64,000 nt of DNA from Paragorgia papillata (taxonomy: Eukaryota; Cnidaria; Anthozoa; Scleralcyonacea; Coralliidae), in NCBI GenBank assembly GCA_035771165.1, contig JAWNZC010000473.1:4755001-4819000 (forward strand). The letters run 5' to 3'. The translations under genes and the position numbers were made by a program. Positions 37,737 through 48,084 of this stretch are shown here, piece after piece. The notes beneath the pieces were generated by a model. It did no database searches. It was not told where the DNA came from and was given only the letters and a program-made list of their open reading frames with translations. The first letter of the stretch is position 1; every line of letters starts with the position of its first letter.

Positions 37737-37860
37737 TAATAAAGGTTGTTCTCTGAGTGAACAAAACCATACCGGGAAAGTAGAAAAGTTACTTGACCAC
37801 AGCTGAATACTAGCCCAGTATGGTTTCGTTACTTGGAGAACAACCTTTATCCTTTATCAT
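37737..37860. repeat. Paired SINE-tail remnant
   Basis: An inverted pair AATAAAGGTTGTTCTC / GAGAACAACCTTTAT encloses CCATACCGGG and TATGGTTTCGTTACTTGG. These resemble the tails of the SINEs at 27201-27505 without the tRNA head, so this looks like two facing truncated SINE copies. It is preceded by a short (TA)n tract at 37713-37731. Confidence 0.5.
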
Positions 37861-38015
37861 CATTAATTACCTGAGTATCAAGTAGATGTAGCTTGGAAAA
37901 AGCTTGATACAGCCACTAGTGGTTGTATATCAAATGATACATGCACTAGTGGCTGTATAATATATACAGAATATGATGTATATATTATTTTCTTTTATTT
38001 TTTTAAAGTTATAGA

Positions 38016-38679
38016 ATGGAATGGAATGAAAGGAAGGACCTGCTTTTGTGTCATGAAGTCTTGCAGATTGAGCCATACAAAACAAGAGAAAAAAACAGTG
38101 AACAGAGCTCAAGCATGGCAGACCATAGCAGACAACTTAACCAAGCTACCAGACTTCAAAGTGAGCAAGAGATCTGTACGGGAGCATTTTGTGGGGCTTG
38201 TGGACAAATTTAAAAAGAAAACTTCAAAAGAGCTCACTTCAAGTGGAATAAGCCCTGAACCAACTGAATTGGACAGACTGCTAGAGGAAATAACAGAGAG
38301 AATGGAGGCTAATGAACAGATGAGAGATGAGGAAGATGAAAAAGCTAGAGAAAAATTACAACTAGAGCAAAAGCAAGCTCAGGATATTAGATTGAAAGCA
38401 ATGGAGGTCCTCAGCCAAACAAAAAAGAGGTCAGAAGGGGAACAAGAGTCCAGTCAGCCCAAATCCAAGAAAAGTAGATCAAATGGATCCGAAGTGGTAG
38501 CATACTTACGTGAGAGGGCAAAAGAGGAGATGACATTAAAAGAGAGGGATGTGGAAATAAGATCAAAGCAGGTAGAAAAGGAATCCAACAGGCAACAACT
38601 GCTTGACCAACAGCATCATGGCCTCATGCAAATGCTAATCAAACAACAACAACAACAGCAACAGCAGCAGCAGGAACAA

Positions 38680-38712
<33 letters not shown>

Positions 38713-38796
38713 TTTTTGCAAATGCAAGCCATCATGGCTCAGCAGCAACAACAGCAATATCAAATGCTGATGTCCATATTGGAAAAAAACACTTAA
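38016..38796 (+). CDS. Harbinger Myb/SANT-like DNA-binding protein (frameshifted)
   Basis: Second protein of PIF/Harbinger transposons, which helps bring the transposase to the transposon ends. The N-terminus (MEWNERKDLLLCHEVLQIEP from 38016) and the following segment (AWQTIADNLTKLPDF, KRSVREHFVGLVDKFK) form a Myb/SANT-like fold typical of these proteins, but lie in different frames. The shift falls at the A7 run at about 38087-38093. From there the frame runs to 38796 through a Glu/Lys-rich coiled-coil segment, a KSKKSR basic patch and a C-terminal poly-Gln region (about 38640-38760) with LMSILEKN at the end. An alternative ATG at 38026 opens the downstream frame but loses the first helix. 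Single-base loss in the A-run, or assembly error, is likely. Confidence 0.75.
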
Positions 38797-39117
38797 TTAG
38801 ACAGTTTAAGTCTACACAAGTCACAATGTGTATTATTTTATTAATTATTTATCCAACAGAGTTTTTACTGTACATTCATTTGAAAAATATATAATTTACA
38901 ATTTAAATATATCTTGATTTACATTATATTTTGTGTGACATGTTGTGTAATACATCGTTATAATAATATTGAGTTAATTAATATCCTGAATTAAATGTCA
39001 TTCAAATTACATTTAAATTAAGTAATATATTATTACTGTACAAGAGAATTATTTATAATAAAATGTTTCACTGAAAGGGCTTGATATTACGGTAATTAAT
39101 AAACAGGAAAATTCATT

Positions 39118-39321
39118 GTTACAAAGTATATATATATATATATACTTATAAGTGGGCTTACCTCAAATGTTAATGGTCGCTACTGTAAGTTTCACGCTGG
39201 GCGATCTTCAACATTTGAGGTAAGCCCACTTATAGTATATTCACTCTATCTTTACAGTATTGAGCACTTTTTGACATTTCGCGAACAACACTTTGTTTGT
39301 TTGAATATATATATATATATA
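39118..39321. repeat. Decayed Penelope end with 25-bp palindrome
   Basis: Perfect 25-bp arms at 39147-39171 and 39210-39234 (TATAAGTGGGCTTACC start). The loop, read on -, contains a degenerate hammerhead: TTGAAGA in place of CTGATGA, GAAA, stem III ACT/AGT and a GTA site. To the right, TATTGAGCAC-TTTGACATTTCG resembles the 3' end of the Penelope copies. It is flanked by (TA)n tracts on both sides. Confidence 0.55.
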
Positions 39322-39417
39322 TAAGTGAGTTATGGTTCACGAAATGTTAGAGAGTGCTCAATACCATATAGATAGAGCAAAATACAAAGTATAAAGTATA
39401 GTTTTACCTTAAAGTCT

Positions 39418-39458
39418 TCGCTACCAGAGGTTTCACCCTAAACGGGATCATCAGGCGA
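39418..39458 (-). ncRNA. Penelope hammerhead ribozyme, copy 1
   Basis: On the minus strand: stem I TCGC, CTGATGA, stem II CCC/GGG with a flanking T-T pair, GAAA, stem III ACC/GGT with loop TCT, cleavage triplet GTA, then stem I GCGA. A 3-bp stem III with 3-nt loop is typical of Penelope type I hammerheads. The motif overlaps the end of the ORF: CTGATGATCCC encodes part of SPDDPV and the stop codon lies in the stem II loop. Confidence 0.82.
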
Positions 39459-41699
39459 CTGGAAAATATCGGTTAGTGGGCTGCTTAAATGCGTTAGTTG
39501 GGGCGTGGGTGTGGGCGTCGAAACGTCCGGCGCATTCATTTGGAGCGTGGGTGTGGGCGTCGAAACGTTGCGCGCATTCCTTTGATTGTTTAGGTTGTTG
39601 ATCCGAAATCTATTTTTGTGCCGACACGTCGAAACTATTTCTGATCTTTTGTTTAGTAAGAGTTGTTTGTCTGCCTTCATGGTGAAAAGTTTTTCGTCCA
39701 AACATAAATTGCATCTTTTTGATCCTCCCGTGTAAGAAATTGAGTGTTTTAGTATAGACCAGGTTATGTCGAAACTTTGGGTTTTTTCTTTTAGATTCCA
39801 AATGTATTTCGAAAGTTCCGTCTCATTTGAATACTTTTTATTCTGGAAAGATTTAGTATGGTTACGATATCGCTCTTTAAATGTAGTTGCTGTCATGCCA
39901 ATGTATTGCTTGGTGATGTTCGTGTTGCTTATGGAAATAGATGCCTTGTATACTATGTTGTTTGTCATGCATTGCCCACGTAGGGGGCAATTGTCCTTAA
40001 TCCTGCAATTGCAACTGCTTGTGACTATGCTTCGTGGCTTGCTTTTCCTGATTGTGCGTGAATTATGTTTCGTGATAATAGACTTGACGTTGTTCATGCA
40101 ACTATAGCTAATCTTGACTGTGTTTCTGTTAAAAAGTTTGTGAAGCTTGTGTCCTGGTGGAAAGTGCTTGTCAATAAGGCTAAGAAAGTTGCGTCCTATG
40201 TTTGTTTTGACATTTCTGTTAAATGGAGGGTTAAACCAGATGATATTGCGGCGTCTATTTCTGCGTGTTTGCTGTGGTGCTTCTTGTGTGTAGTTTAGCT
40301 CATGGTTGAAATTGCTGCGCCTTAATGCATCTTGGTAAATTGGTGCGGTTTCATGGAATGTCCGCTCGTCAGACGAGAGGAGGGAAATGCGCTTGTTGAT
40401 TGATGTAGGTAGCTGTCTTAAAATGCTTGGTGGGTGGTTTGATTGCTTGTTTATGTATAATGGATCGTCATTGGGCTTTCGAAAAGGTTTGTATTTTCCA
40501 TTGCTTAGGTCGAAAGTGACGTCTAAAAAGTTTACTGAAATTAAATTTGCTTCTGCCGTGATTTTTAAGCCAAACTGTTCGAAACTTTTGTGAAGATCTT
40601 TTCTTGTTTTGTCTGCCAATCGTGCGGTCTTATTTTTTAGTACTGCCAATCCGTCGTCTCTATATAGGCCAATATTTTGGTTGCCAAACTTTTTCCCTAG
40701 GTCGTTTAGAATGAAAAGGCCTACTAGTTCGCATACTTCAGCGCCGTCATAGCTACCCATGGTAACATCAAATAAACTGTTGCTGTCTTTTTTTATCCAC
40801 GGTTTTTCGTTATTGAAAAGGAGCGATTTTCTAGCGTGTTTTATTATTGAAATGTCACTTTCGGTAATAATAGCCAAATTTCTGGCCCAAGATAATGCTT
40901 GGTCCAGAAGGTCTTCAGAAATTGAAGGGTAGAAATTAACAATGTCAAACGAAATGAAGGTGTGTCTGTTTTTCTCTTCAATGTTGCCAAACCATTCGGT
41001 TACTTCTTGTGTGCTTCTCCATTGATTTACGTTCAAAATGTTCCTTAACTTAGAGTTGATTTTATCAAGAATTACTTTGCTGAGCTTTCCGGACTCACTT
41101 TTAGCAGGATTAATTAATCGGCATGTTGGGTTGTTTTCGAAATTATCCTTATGATCTTTGAGAGAAATGAATGTTTCGCGTTTTTTCATGTGTTCAATAC
41201 GGTCGCCAATTCCCAAGTTATTCGAAATGTGTTTCAGTTCATTGTCTATCTGTTCTATGGTGCCCTCTGATCCATGTTTATATGTTTTTGTTATATTGTC
41301 ATGCAAAAGATTGTTGTATGTGTCGAGCGAGGTTTCATAAATGTTTCTAGTTTTGTCGGCGAAGACGAAAATATTAGGTGACGAATTAATTTTCTTCAAA
41401 TCGTTTGCCAAAGATTCCTGAAATGGATTGCTCGTATGCCGAAATTTGGTCTTTTCAATGAGTTTTATTAAGTCGTCTTCGAAAGGTTTGAAATCCAAAA
41501 CAGTGGGAGGTGTTTTGTTAGAAGGCAGTCCGAAATGGTTATTTTTTGACGGGTTTCTATCACCATTAAGAAAAAAGTGAGCTTTCCATCTCATACGTTT
41601 TATTACGCTTTCAATTTTTTCGATCAAATCTTTCAAATAAGCATCTTGTGGTGGTATTGGAATGTTTTTCAGTGAATGGTCAAACCGAAATTTTCGCAT
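39438..41699 (-). CDS. Penelope reverse transcriptase with GIY-YIG nuclease
   Basis: Complete 753-residue ORF encoding the retrotransposition enzyme of the element, starting at the ATG at 41699. RT motif A is FDIVNFYPSI (251-260, catalytic D252) and motif C is YRDD (346-349) in GLYRDDGLAVL; a YRDD box differs from the more familiar Y-L/V-D-D. A cysteine cluster follows (C563, C565, C571, C577, in CNCRIKDNCPLRGQC). The GIY-YIG endonuclease starts with VYKASIS and QYIGMT (598-603) and continues through R610 and E627, with CNLCLDEK at 663-670. The C-terminus has two Thr/Pro repeats (VSTPTPT). RT followed by a C-terminal GIY-YIG is the canonical order, unlike the permuted Naiad/Chlamys types. No stops or shifts, so it could be active. 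Confidence 0.92.
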   Translation of the reverse strand: MRKFRFDHSLKNIPIPPQDAYLKDLIEKIESVIKRMRWKAHFFLNGDRNPSKNNHFGLPSNKTPPTVLDFKPFEDDLIKLIEKTKFRHTSNPFQESLANDLKKINSSPNIFVFADKTRNIYETSLDTYNNLLHDNITKTYKHGSEGTIEQIDNELKHISNNLGIGDRIEHMKKRETFISLKDHKDNFENNPTCRLINPAKSESGKLSKVILDKINSKLRNILNVNQWRSTQEVTEWFGNIEEKNRHTFISFDIVNFYPSISEDLLDQALSWARNLAIITESDISIIKHARKSLLFNNEKPWIKKDSNSLFDVTMGSYDGAEVCELVGLFILNDLGKKFGNQNIGLYRDDGLAVLKNKTARLADKTRKDLHKSFEQFGLKITAEANLISVNFLDVTFDLSNGKYKPFRKPNDDPLYINKQSNHPPSILRQLPTSINKRISLLSSDERTFHETAPIYQDALRRSNFNHELNYTQEAPQQTRRNRRRNIIWFNPPFNRNVKTNIGRNFLSLIDKHFPPGHKLHKLFNRNTVKISYSCMNNVKSIITKHNSRTIRKSKPRSIVTSSCNCRIKDNCPLRGQCMTNNIVYKASISISNTNITKQYIGMTATTFKERYRNHTKSFQNKKYSNETELSKYIWNLKEKTQSFDITWSILKHSISYTGGSKRCNLCLDEKLFTMKADKQLLLNKRSEIVSTCRHKNRFRINNLNNQRNARNVSTPTPTLQMNAPDVSTPTPTPQLTHLSSPLTDIFQSPDDPV

Positions 41700-41770
41700 T
41701 TTAAGGTATAATGCTATAAAACTACAAAACTACGTAAACAAGAGTGCACAACCGGTATACGGGTGCGGAT

Positions 41771-43229
41771 ATAAGTGAGTTATGGTTCACGAAATGTTAG
41801 AGAGTGCTCAATACCATATAGATAGAGCAAAATACAAAGTATAAAGTATAGTTTTACCTTAAAGTCTTCGCTACCAGAGGTTTCACCCTAAACGGGATCA
41901 TCAGGCGACTGGAAAATATCGGTTAGTGGGCTGCTTAAATGCGTTAGTTGGGGCGTGGGTGTGGGCGTCGAAACGTCCGGCGCATTCATTTGGAGCGTGG
42001 GTGTGGGCGTCGAAACGTTGCGCGCATTCCTTTGATTGTTTAGGTTGTTGATCCGAAATCTATTTTTGTGCCGACACGTCGAAACTATTTCTGATCTTTT
42101 GTTTAGTAAGAGTTGTTTGTCTGCCTTCATGATGAAAAGTTTTTCGTCCAAACATAAATTGCATCTTTTTGATCCTCCCGTGTAAGAAATTGAGTGTTTT
42201 AGTATAGACCAGGTTATGTCGAAACTTTGGGTTTTTTCTTTTAGATTCCAAATGTATTTCGAAAGTTCCGTCTCATTTGAATACTTTTTATTCTGGAAAG
42301 ATTTAGTATGGTTACGATATCGCTCTTTAAATGTAGTTGCTGTCATGCCAATGTATTGCTTGGTGATGTTCGTGTTGCTTATGGAAATAGATGCCTTGTA
42401 TACTATGTTGTTTGTCATGCATTGCCCACGTAGGGGGCAATTGTCCTTAATCCTGCAATTGCAACTGCTTGTGACTATGCTTCGTGGCTTGCTTTTCCTG
42501 ATTGTGCGTGAATTATGTTTCGTGATAATAGACTTGACGTTGTTCATGCAACTATAGCTAATCTTGACTGTGTTTCTGTTAAAAAGTTTGTGAAGCTTGT
42601 GTCCTGGTGGAAAGTGCTTGTCAATAAGGCTAAGAAAGTTGCGTCCTATGTTTGTTTTGACATTTCTGTTAAATGGAGGGTTAAACCAGATGATATTGCG
42701 GCGTCTATTTCTGCGTGTTTGCTGTGGTGCTTCTTGTGTGTAGTTTAGCTCATGGTTGAAATTGCTGCGCCTTAATGCATCTTGGTAAATTGGTGCGGTT
42801 TCATGGAATGTCCGCTCGTCAGACGAGAGGAGGGAAATGCGCTTGTTGATTGATGTAGGTAGCTGTCTTAAAATGCTTGGTGGGTGGTTTGATTGCTTGT
42901 TTATGTATAATGGATCGTCATTGGGCTTTCGAAAAGGTTTGTATTTTCCATTGCTTAGGTCGAAAGTGACGTCTAAAAAGTTTACTGAAATTAAATTTGC
43001 TTCTGCCGTGATTTTTAAGCCAAACTGTTCGAAACTTTTGTGAAGATCTTTTCTTGTTTTGTCTGCCAATCGTGCGGTCTTATTTTTTAGTACTGCCAAT
43101 CCGTCGTCTCTATATAGGCCAATATTTTGGTTGCCAAACTTTTTCCCTAGGTCGTTTAGAATGAAAAGGCCTACTAGTTCGCATACTTCAGCGCCGTCAT
43201 AGCTACCCATGGTAACATCAAATAAACTG
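41771..43229 (-). pseudogene. Penelope copy 2, 5'-truncated
   Basis: Nearly identical to 39321-40780 (offset 2450 bp); one visible coding difference changes FTMKADK to FIMKADK. It starts within the RT domain, at SLFDVTMGSYDG, so motif A is missing while YRDD, the Cys cluster and GIY-YIG remain. At its 5' end it is fused to inverted copy 3. As the upstream direct partial copy it corresponds to the pseudo-LTR of the insertion. No complete protein can be made. Confidence 0.88.
41868..41908 (-). ncRNA. Penelope hammerhead ribozyme, copy 2
   Basis: Identical to the copy 1 ribozyme. It lies just upstream of the 5' end of copy 1, where self-cleavage of a read-through transcript would define the start of the copy 1 RNA. 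Confidence 0.82.
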
Positions 43230-44764
43230 AAGACCTTCTGGACCAAGCATTATCTTGGGCCAGAAATTTGGCTATTATTACCGAAAGTGACATTTCAATA
43301 ATAAAACACGCTAGAAAATCGCTCCTTTTCAATAACGAAAAACCGTGGATAAAAAAAGACAGCAACAGTTTATTTGATGTTACCATGGGTAGCTATGACG
43401 GCGCTGAAGTATGCGAACTAGTAGGCCTTTTCATTCTAAACGACCTAGGGAAAAAGTTTGGCAACCAAAATATTGGCCTATATAGAGACGACGGATTGGC
43501 AGTACTAAAAAATAAGACCGCACGATTGGCAGACAAAACAAGAAAAGATCTTCACAAAAGTTTCGAACAGTTTGGCTTAAAAATCACGGCAGAAGCAAAT
43601 TTAATTTCAGTAAACTTTTTAGACGTCACTTTCGACCTAAGCAATGGAAAATACAAACCTTTTCGAAAGCCCAATGACGATCCATTATACATAAACAAGC
43701 AATCAAACCACCCACCAAGCATTTTAAGACAGCTACCTACATCAATCAACAAGCGCATTTCCCTCCTCTCGTCTGACGAGCGGACATTCCATGAAACCGC
43801 ACCAATTTACCAAGATGCATTAAGGCGCAGCAATTTCAACCATGAGCTAAACTACACACAAGAAGCACCACAGCAAACACGCAGAAATAGACGCCGCAAT
43901 ATCATCTGGTTTAACCCTCCATTTAACAGAAATGTCAAAACAAACATAGGACGCAACTTTCTTAGCCTTATTGACAAGCACTTTCCACCAGGACACAAGC
44001 TTCACAAACTTTTTAACAGAAACACAGTCAAGATTAGCTATAGTTGCATGAACAACGTCAAGTCTATTATCACGAAACATAATTCACGCACAATCAGGAA
44101 AAGCAAGCCACGAAGCATAGTCACAAGCAGTTGCAATTGCAGGATTAAGGACAATTGCCCCCTACGTGGGCAATGCATGACAAACAACATAGTATACAAG
44201 GCATCTATTTCCATAAGCAACACGAACATCACCAAGCAATACATTGGCATGACAGCAACTACATTTAAAGAGCGATATCGTAACCATACTAAATCTTTCC
44301 AGAATAAAAAGTATTCAAATGAGACGGAACTTTCGAAATACATTTGGAATCTAAAAGAAAAAAACCCAAAGTTTCGACATAACCTGGTCTATACTAAAAC
44401 ACTCAATTTCTTACACGGGAGGATCAAAAAGATGCAATTTATGTTTGGACGAAAAACTTTTCATCATGAAGGCAGACAAACAACTCTTACTAAACAAAAG
44501 ATCAGAAATAGTTTCGACGTGTCGGCACAAAAATAGATTTCGGATCAACAACCTAAACAATCAAAGGAATGCGCGCAACGTTTCGACGCCCACACCCACG
44601 CTCCAAATGAATGCGCCGGACGTTTCGACGCCCACACCCACGCCCCAAACTAACGCATTTAAGCAGCCCACTAACCGATATTTTCCAGTCGCCTGATGAT
44701 CCCGTTTAGGGTGAAACCTCTGGTAGCGAAGACTTTAAGGTAAAACTATACTTTATACTTTGTA
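43230..44764 (+). pseudogene. Penelope copy 3, inverted and 5'-truncated
   Basis: Fused head-to-head to copy 2 at 43229/43230, with at most a base or so of overlap at the junction. It begins near EDLLDQALSWARN, after motif A. It reads in frame through YRDD and GIY-YIG to KEKN, where an extra A (A7 against A6 in copy 1, near 44360) shifts the frame. A second extra A near 44648 (CCCCAAACT against CCCCAACT) alters the C-terminus. The 3' end stops at a (TA)n tract at 44763-44785. An inverted 5'-truncated neighbour is a recognised Penelope insertion form. Confidence 0.87.
44689..44729 (+). ncRNA. Penelope hammerhead ribozyme, copy 3
   Basis: Same motif as copies 1 and 2, in plus orientation: CTGATGA at 44693-44699, GAAA at 44713-44716, stem III ACC/GGT, GTA site ending at 44725. 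Confidence 0.82.
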
Positions 44765-44785
44765 TATATATATATATATATATAT
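44763..44785. repeat. (TA)n microsatellite at Penelope 3' end
   Basis: The TA tract begins exactly where copy 3 stops matching the other copies, inside the Harbinger element. Confidence 0.9.
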
Positions 44786-44850
44786 AATTTATATATATTT
44801 CTTTTTGTGTTGCATATGACAATGTGTTCTGGGTATATTCAAAGAATAAT

Positions 44851-46783
44851 TTATGCAAAGTATTCCTCAAGAGAAGGTGGATCCACTCCAAAGAACTTGG
44901 CTGCACCATTACTATACATGCATGTTAAAGCATTTCTTAGCAATGCACTGACTACATAATGTTTACCAACAGCACTTAAACCAATTTTTAGATTTTTTTT
45001 AAAATCAATAAATTTAAATGAACAAACAATATCACCAAAGATCCACTCAACTGATGAACGCACCACACTCATTGACTTGTTGAACTGTTGCATCGGAGCT
45101 GTGAGTGGATTATCTCTGAATGGTGCCTGTAAATGAAGTCTCAGTGGATATGCAGGGTCTCCATACAGACAATAGGGCATACCAGTTGGGCTAATGGCAT
45201 TCATTTCCAAATTCTCTAACAGCCTGGAATCCTTCAGCATTGCTGCATCATGCTTTCTACCCTCTGTGTAATTTCAGAAGATAAACTTAATAAGTTATTT
45301 TATTTAGAAAAACTTAGGTATAATAAATCTACATACTGAACACCAGGTTGTTGAAAACCCTGTTTCTTTTTACAAAAACCCAGCCCACCAGCACCTCAGC
45401 TTTTAAAAACCCCCAGGTGTTTTGGAAAAAATACCAGAGTTTAATTTGAAAAACCAAAAGCAGGCTATTAATTCAGGGTTTTTTAACAGTTTTAACTGTA
45501 GGCTTTTTACATATTCAGCTGGTAATGTGCTTTAGCAGTGAAGTGGTAAAATGCTAAAATAGTTGCGCAATTACAGTAAATATTAGTAAAATAAATATTG
45601 AAGTAATAAATGATTATGTATATGGGGGTCATCTTCTATGCACAGTAGGATCTGCTTATAGGAATATTCAGCTCTCAAGTTGTTGTATTTTAAAATTGGT
45701 CACTGTACTTTAAAACACTCTGGTAGCCAAGATCCGAGTGTTAGGGGAAAATACTAAAATTCCCAAATGAGTACTGGGTCATAAACTGCAACCCAAACAG
45801 TACTGGGTCGGTAAACCATAGCTGGCTACCCAACACCCACAAGTGTAACTGTAGACTATTAGAGATGTAATGTAAAATGTATACAAATTACACAACTATA
45901 AGTCAACTCTAGGTCATGAGTCAACAGGTGGTTGTGGTGTAATCTTTTACTTACTATAAGCATTTAATAGAGCAATATCAATATAAGCATTTAATAGAGC
46001 AATAAAGCTTACCTACAGGACCATACAGGTGGGCAACCAGTCCATTTGGCACTGTAACCGACTGGAATTTTAAGGCGTGGACTCTTTGTGCCCGTTGTAC
46101 ACAATTTTTTGGTTTTTGCCTGGTCTGCAAATTGGTCGTACAGTCCCATCCACAAAACCAAAGCAGTTGGTTAGTGCTGCTCCTTTAGCCGTTACAGCAT
46201 TAGCATATAACTGTAGTTTATCTTGACTCAACAGTTCAGCATTCCATTCAGTTATCTTCCTGTGATGGTTTTCATAAATCCAGTCCTCAAAACAATTAGT
46301 AATCATGCTGATTTCTGGGACTGCACGACCAAATCGGTGAATCATGTCGCTGTAACGACAGGGATAGGACAGTCTCTTCAACACCATGCAAAGTCCCTCG
46401 ATTCTGTCTGCTCTAGTTCGCTGATGGCAGCTCAAACTCTCTGGTAACCTGAGTGCATCGGCCAGACGAGGTATGTCGAGTTTGCACACTCTAAATTCCT
46501 GATAACACTCAGTTTCGTCCATGTCGTCGAGGTTGAATCGACCGTAGTCTTTGTGAGGAAAATTCAGGTTCTTAGAGAAACTGGCATCGTATAAAAGCAC
46601 AAACTCTTCCTCCGTGATAAAACTATGGAGCATGGACAAAAGAAGCATCTCTCGAGCTTCCTTTAAACTGCACATGATAAGTAAATTATTGAAATTACTG
46701 AAAACACTTAGTTGTGTACTTGTGTTTACATTTTGTTGCTCCACCGTCCGTGTTTTGTCCGCGGTTTGCTTGCTTAACGTCAT
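44851..46783 (-). pseudogene. PIF/Harbinger DDE transposase, one frameshift
   Basis: Two-exon transposase of the DDE_Tnp_4 type. Exon 1 runs from ATG at 46783 (or the inner ATG at 46675) to a GTAAGC donor after 46013. It contains a helix-turn-helix-like segment (RADRIEGLCMVLKRLSYPCR) and the first catalytic Asp in FGFVDGTVRPI. The intron is 46012-45264. Exon 2, 45263-44851, holds the second Asp in LYGDPAYPL and the Glu in SVEWIFGD. Near 46087 one A is missing after YNGHK, so the frame ends in ESTP; the neighbouring frame continues correctly as RVHALKFQSVTVPNGLVAHL. This one shift is the only visible defect. With the Myb-like gene it made the element autonomous. Confidence 0.85.
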
Positions 46784-48084
46784 TTGCCGACAACGCTGAC
46801 GAAAGCTTCCGACGTACTCGCTCCAGGACTACTCGGCTCGCGACCTAACGTCCGCGACGTCAACGTTCTCGATGCTTAAGGTCCCTAATACCTACTCTAA
46901 AACTTATGAATTACGACTGTTTACCGAGTTCAAATGAGGACACAGATTTTACACAAATACAGGGAAAACCCTAACTTGCATGCTCGCAGCCAGACGTATT
47001 TTGAAATTGAAACCAAAACCCTGAATAAATTTAACAAATCTAGCAATCTTTTATATCGTAGAACGACCATTAACACGGGAATTATGAATCGTGTTGTCAG
47101 ATATTTCACGTATCTCAAGCTGCCTTTCGAAAGCGCAACAATATAAATAGCTGATAAATTCATAAACATTTTCGCGCTCCGAGACCAGTTATGACCTCAA
47201 GAATTGAAAGCGGCAATACAGCACTATTGCGTCGGACAGCTTCATAAACACCAATCATAATGAATATAAATCTTTATTCAAACAACATAAATACCAGATT
47301 TGGTATATAAGATACATACATATAACATATAAACTAGACTACGTGCTCAACTATAAACTTTATGAACTATAAACTTATATGAAAACATTTTAAATTAAAC
47401 TTGCCTTGGACTTTTTGAGCGAGAGAATGCCCTTCACGGCTTCACGTGTTGAGGTATTTATATTAGGTAAAGCAGTCTTGAGAAAATATTCTTCTTTAGT
47501 TACCGAGAACTCAACAAACCATGACGCTTTCAGATGAAATCGATGCATATATTTGTCGCAATAACACCTTGTTGTTGCTTTTTAAAGCTGATCGCGCGCG
47601 ATCAAATATGCTTGTAGAAGCCATGATCGAGGCAAACAGATCGCACACTTGGTGGCTGGCAAGTTAGTCAAGGTTCTACATAGCCAATCAGATTGCTCAA
47701 TTTGAGGTAAATCAGTCGAGATTTGGAGCAAGCCGTGTTCAACCAATGAGAATGGCTAAATCGGGTCAAATAAGTCAAAATGGCTGCCAGATACGGCAAA
47801 CCAATCAGTGCTGAGAATTTACCTTGTTTTGACCAATCAGAGTGGCTAAAACGGGGTAAATAAGTCAAAATGGCTGCCAAATTCGGCAAACCTAATCAGT
47901 GCCACCAGGAGGTATAAAACGTCCGCGCGCCTTCCCGCAAATGGTCCTGGTGACGAATTACATTTTCCGCAATTGTTCTCGCTGCTATTACGTCGTTTTT
48001 AACCGGACTTTTTTTTGCAATCGCTATTTTTTTTACCTTAGTCGTCTGACTTATTTGACTAACGCTAGATCCGCCCCTGCGTCG

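Larger units (their letters stand above)
39322..41770 (-). mobile_element. Penelope-like element copy 1, full length
   Basis: Runs from its 5' end near 41770 to its 3' end at a (TA)n tract (39306-39323), with a 70-bp leader, one 753-codon ORF and a ~115-bp 3' region carrying a hammerhead. The 3' end of copy 2 abuts its 5' end directly, so copies 2 and 1 form a head-to-tail pair as in Penelope pseudo-LTR structures. Confidence 0.88.
37137..46885. mobile_element. PIF/Harbinger transposon, interrupted by Penelope copies
   Basis: Perfect 38-bp terminal inverted repeats begin GGGACCTTAAGCATCGAGAA (37137-37174 and 46848-46885). The 3-bp flanks are TTA and TAA, close to the TWA target of the superfamily but not an exact direct duplication. 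It carries the two genes expected of an autonomous Harbinger: a Myb/SANT-like protein on + (38016-38796) and a DDE transposase on - (46783-44851). About 5.6 kb of Penelope sequence (39.1-44.8 kb) sits between them. Both genes have one single-base frameshift, so this copy looks recently dead or mis-assembled at homopolymers. Confidence 0.9.
36689..48079. mobile_element. hAT-like element #2 hosting a Harbinger element
   Basis: CAGGGGCGGATCTAG at 36689 and its complement ending at 48079, with 5-bp duplication CGTCG at 36684-36688 and 48080-48084. The outer parts (36689-37136 and 46886-48079) are an inverted, near-identical copy of element #1 (19699-21256), except for an extra ~105 bp at about 47270-47377. 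The interior 37137-46885 is a later Harbinger insertion. The target is the RT ORF of the non-LTR element. The small conserved ORF is present on the minus strand (about 47630 down) but is cut short by a TGA. Confidence 0.87.

Noticed and set aside
39766..44343. Open frames antisense to the Penelope ORF (for example 39766-40107, 42216-42557, 44038-44343)
   Set aside because: Shadows of the RT/GIY-YIG coding sequence, repeated identically in each copy, with no independent features.
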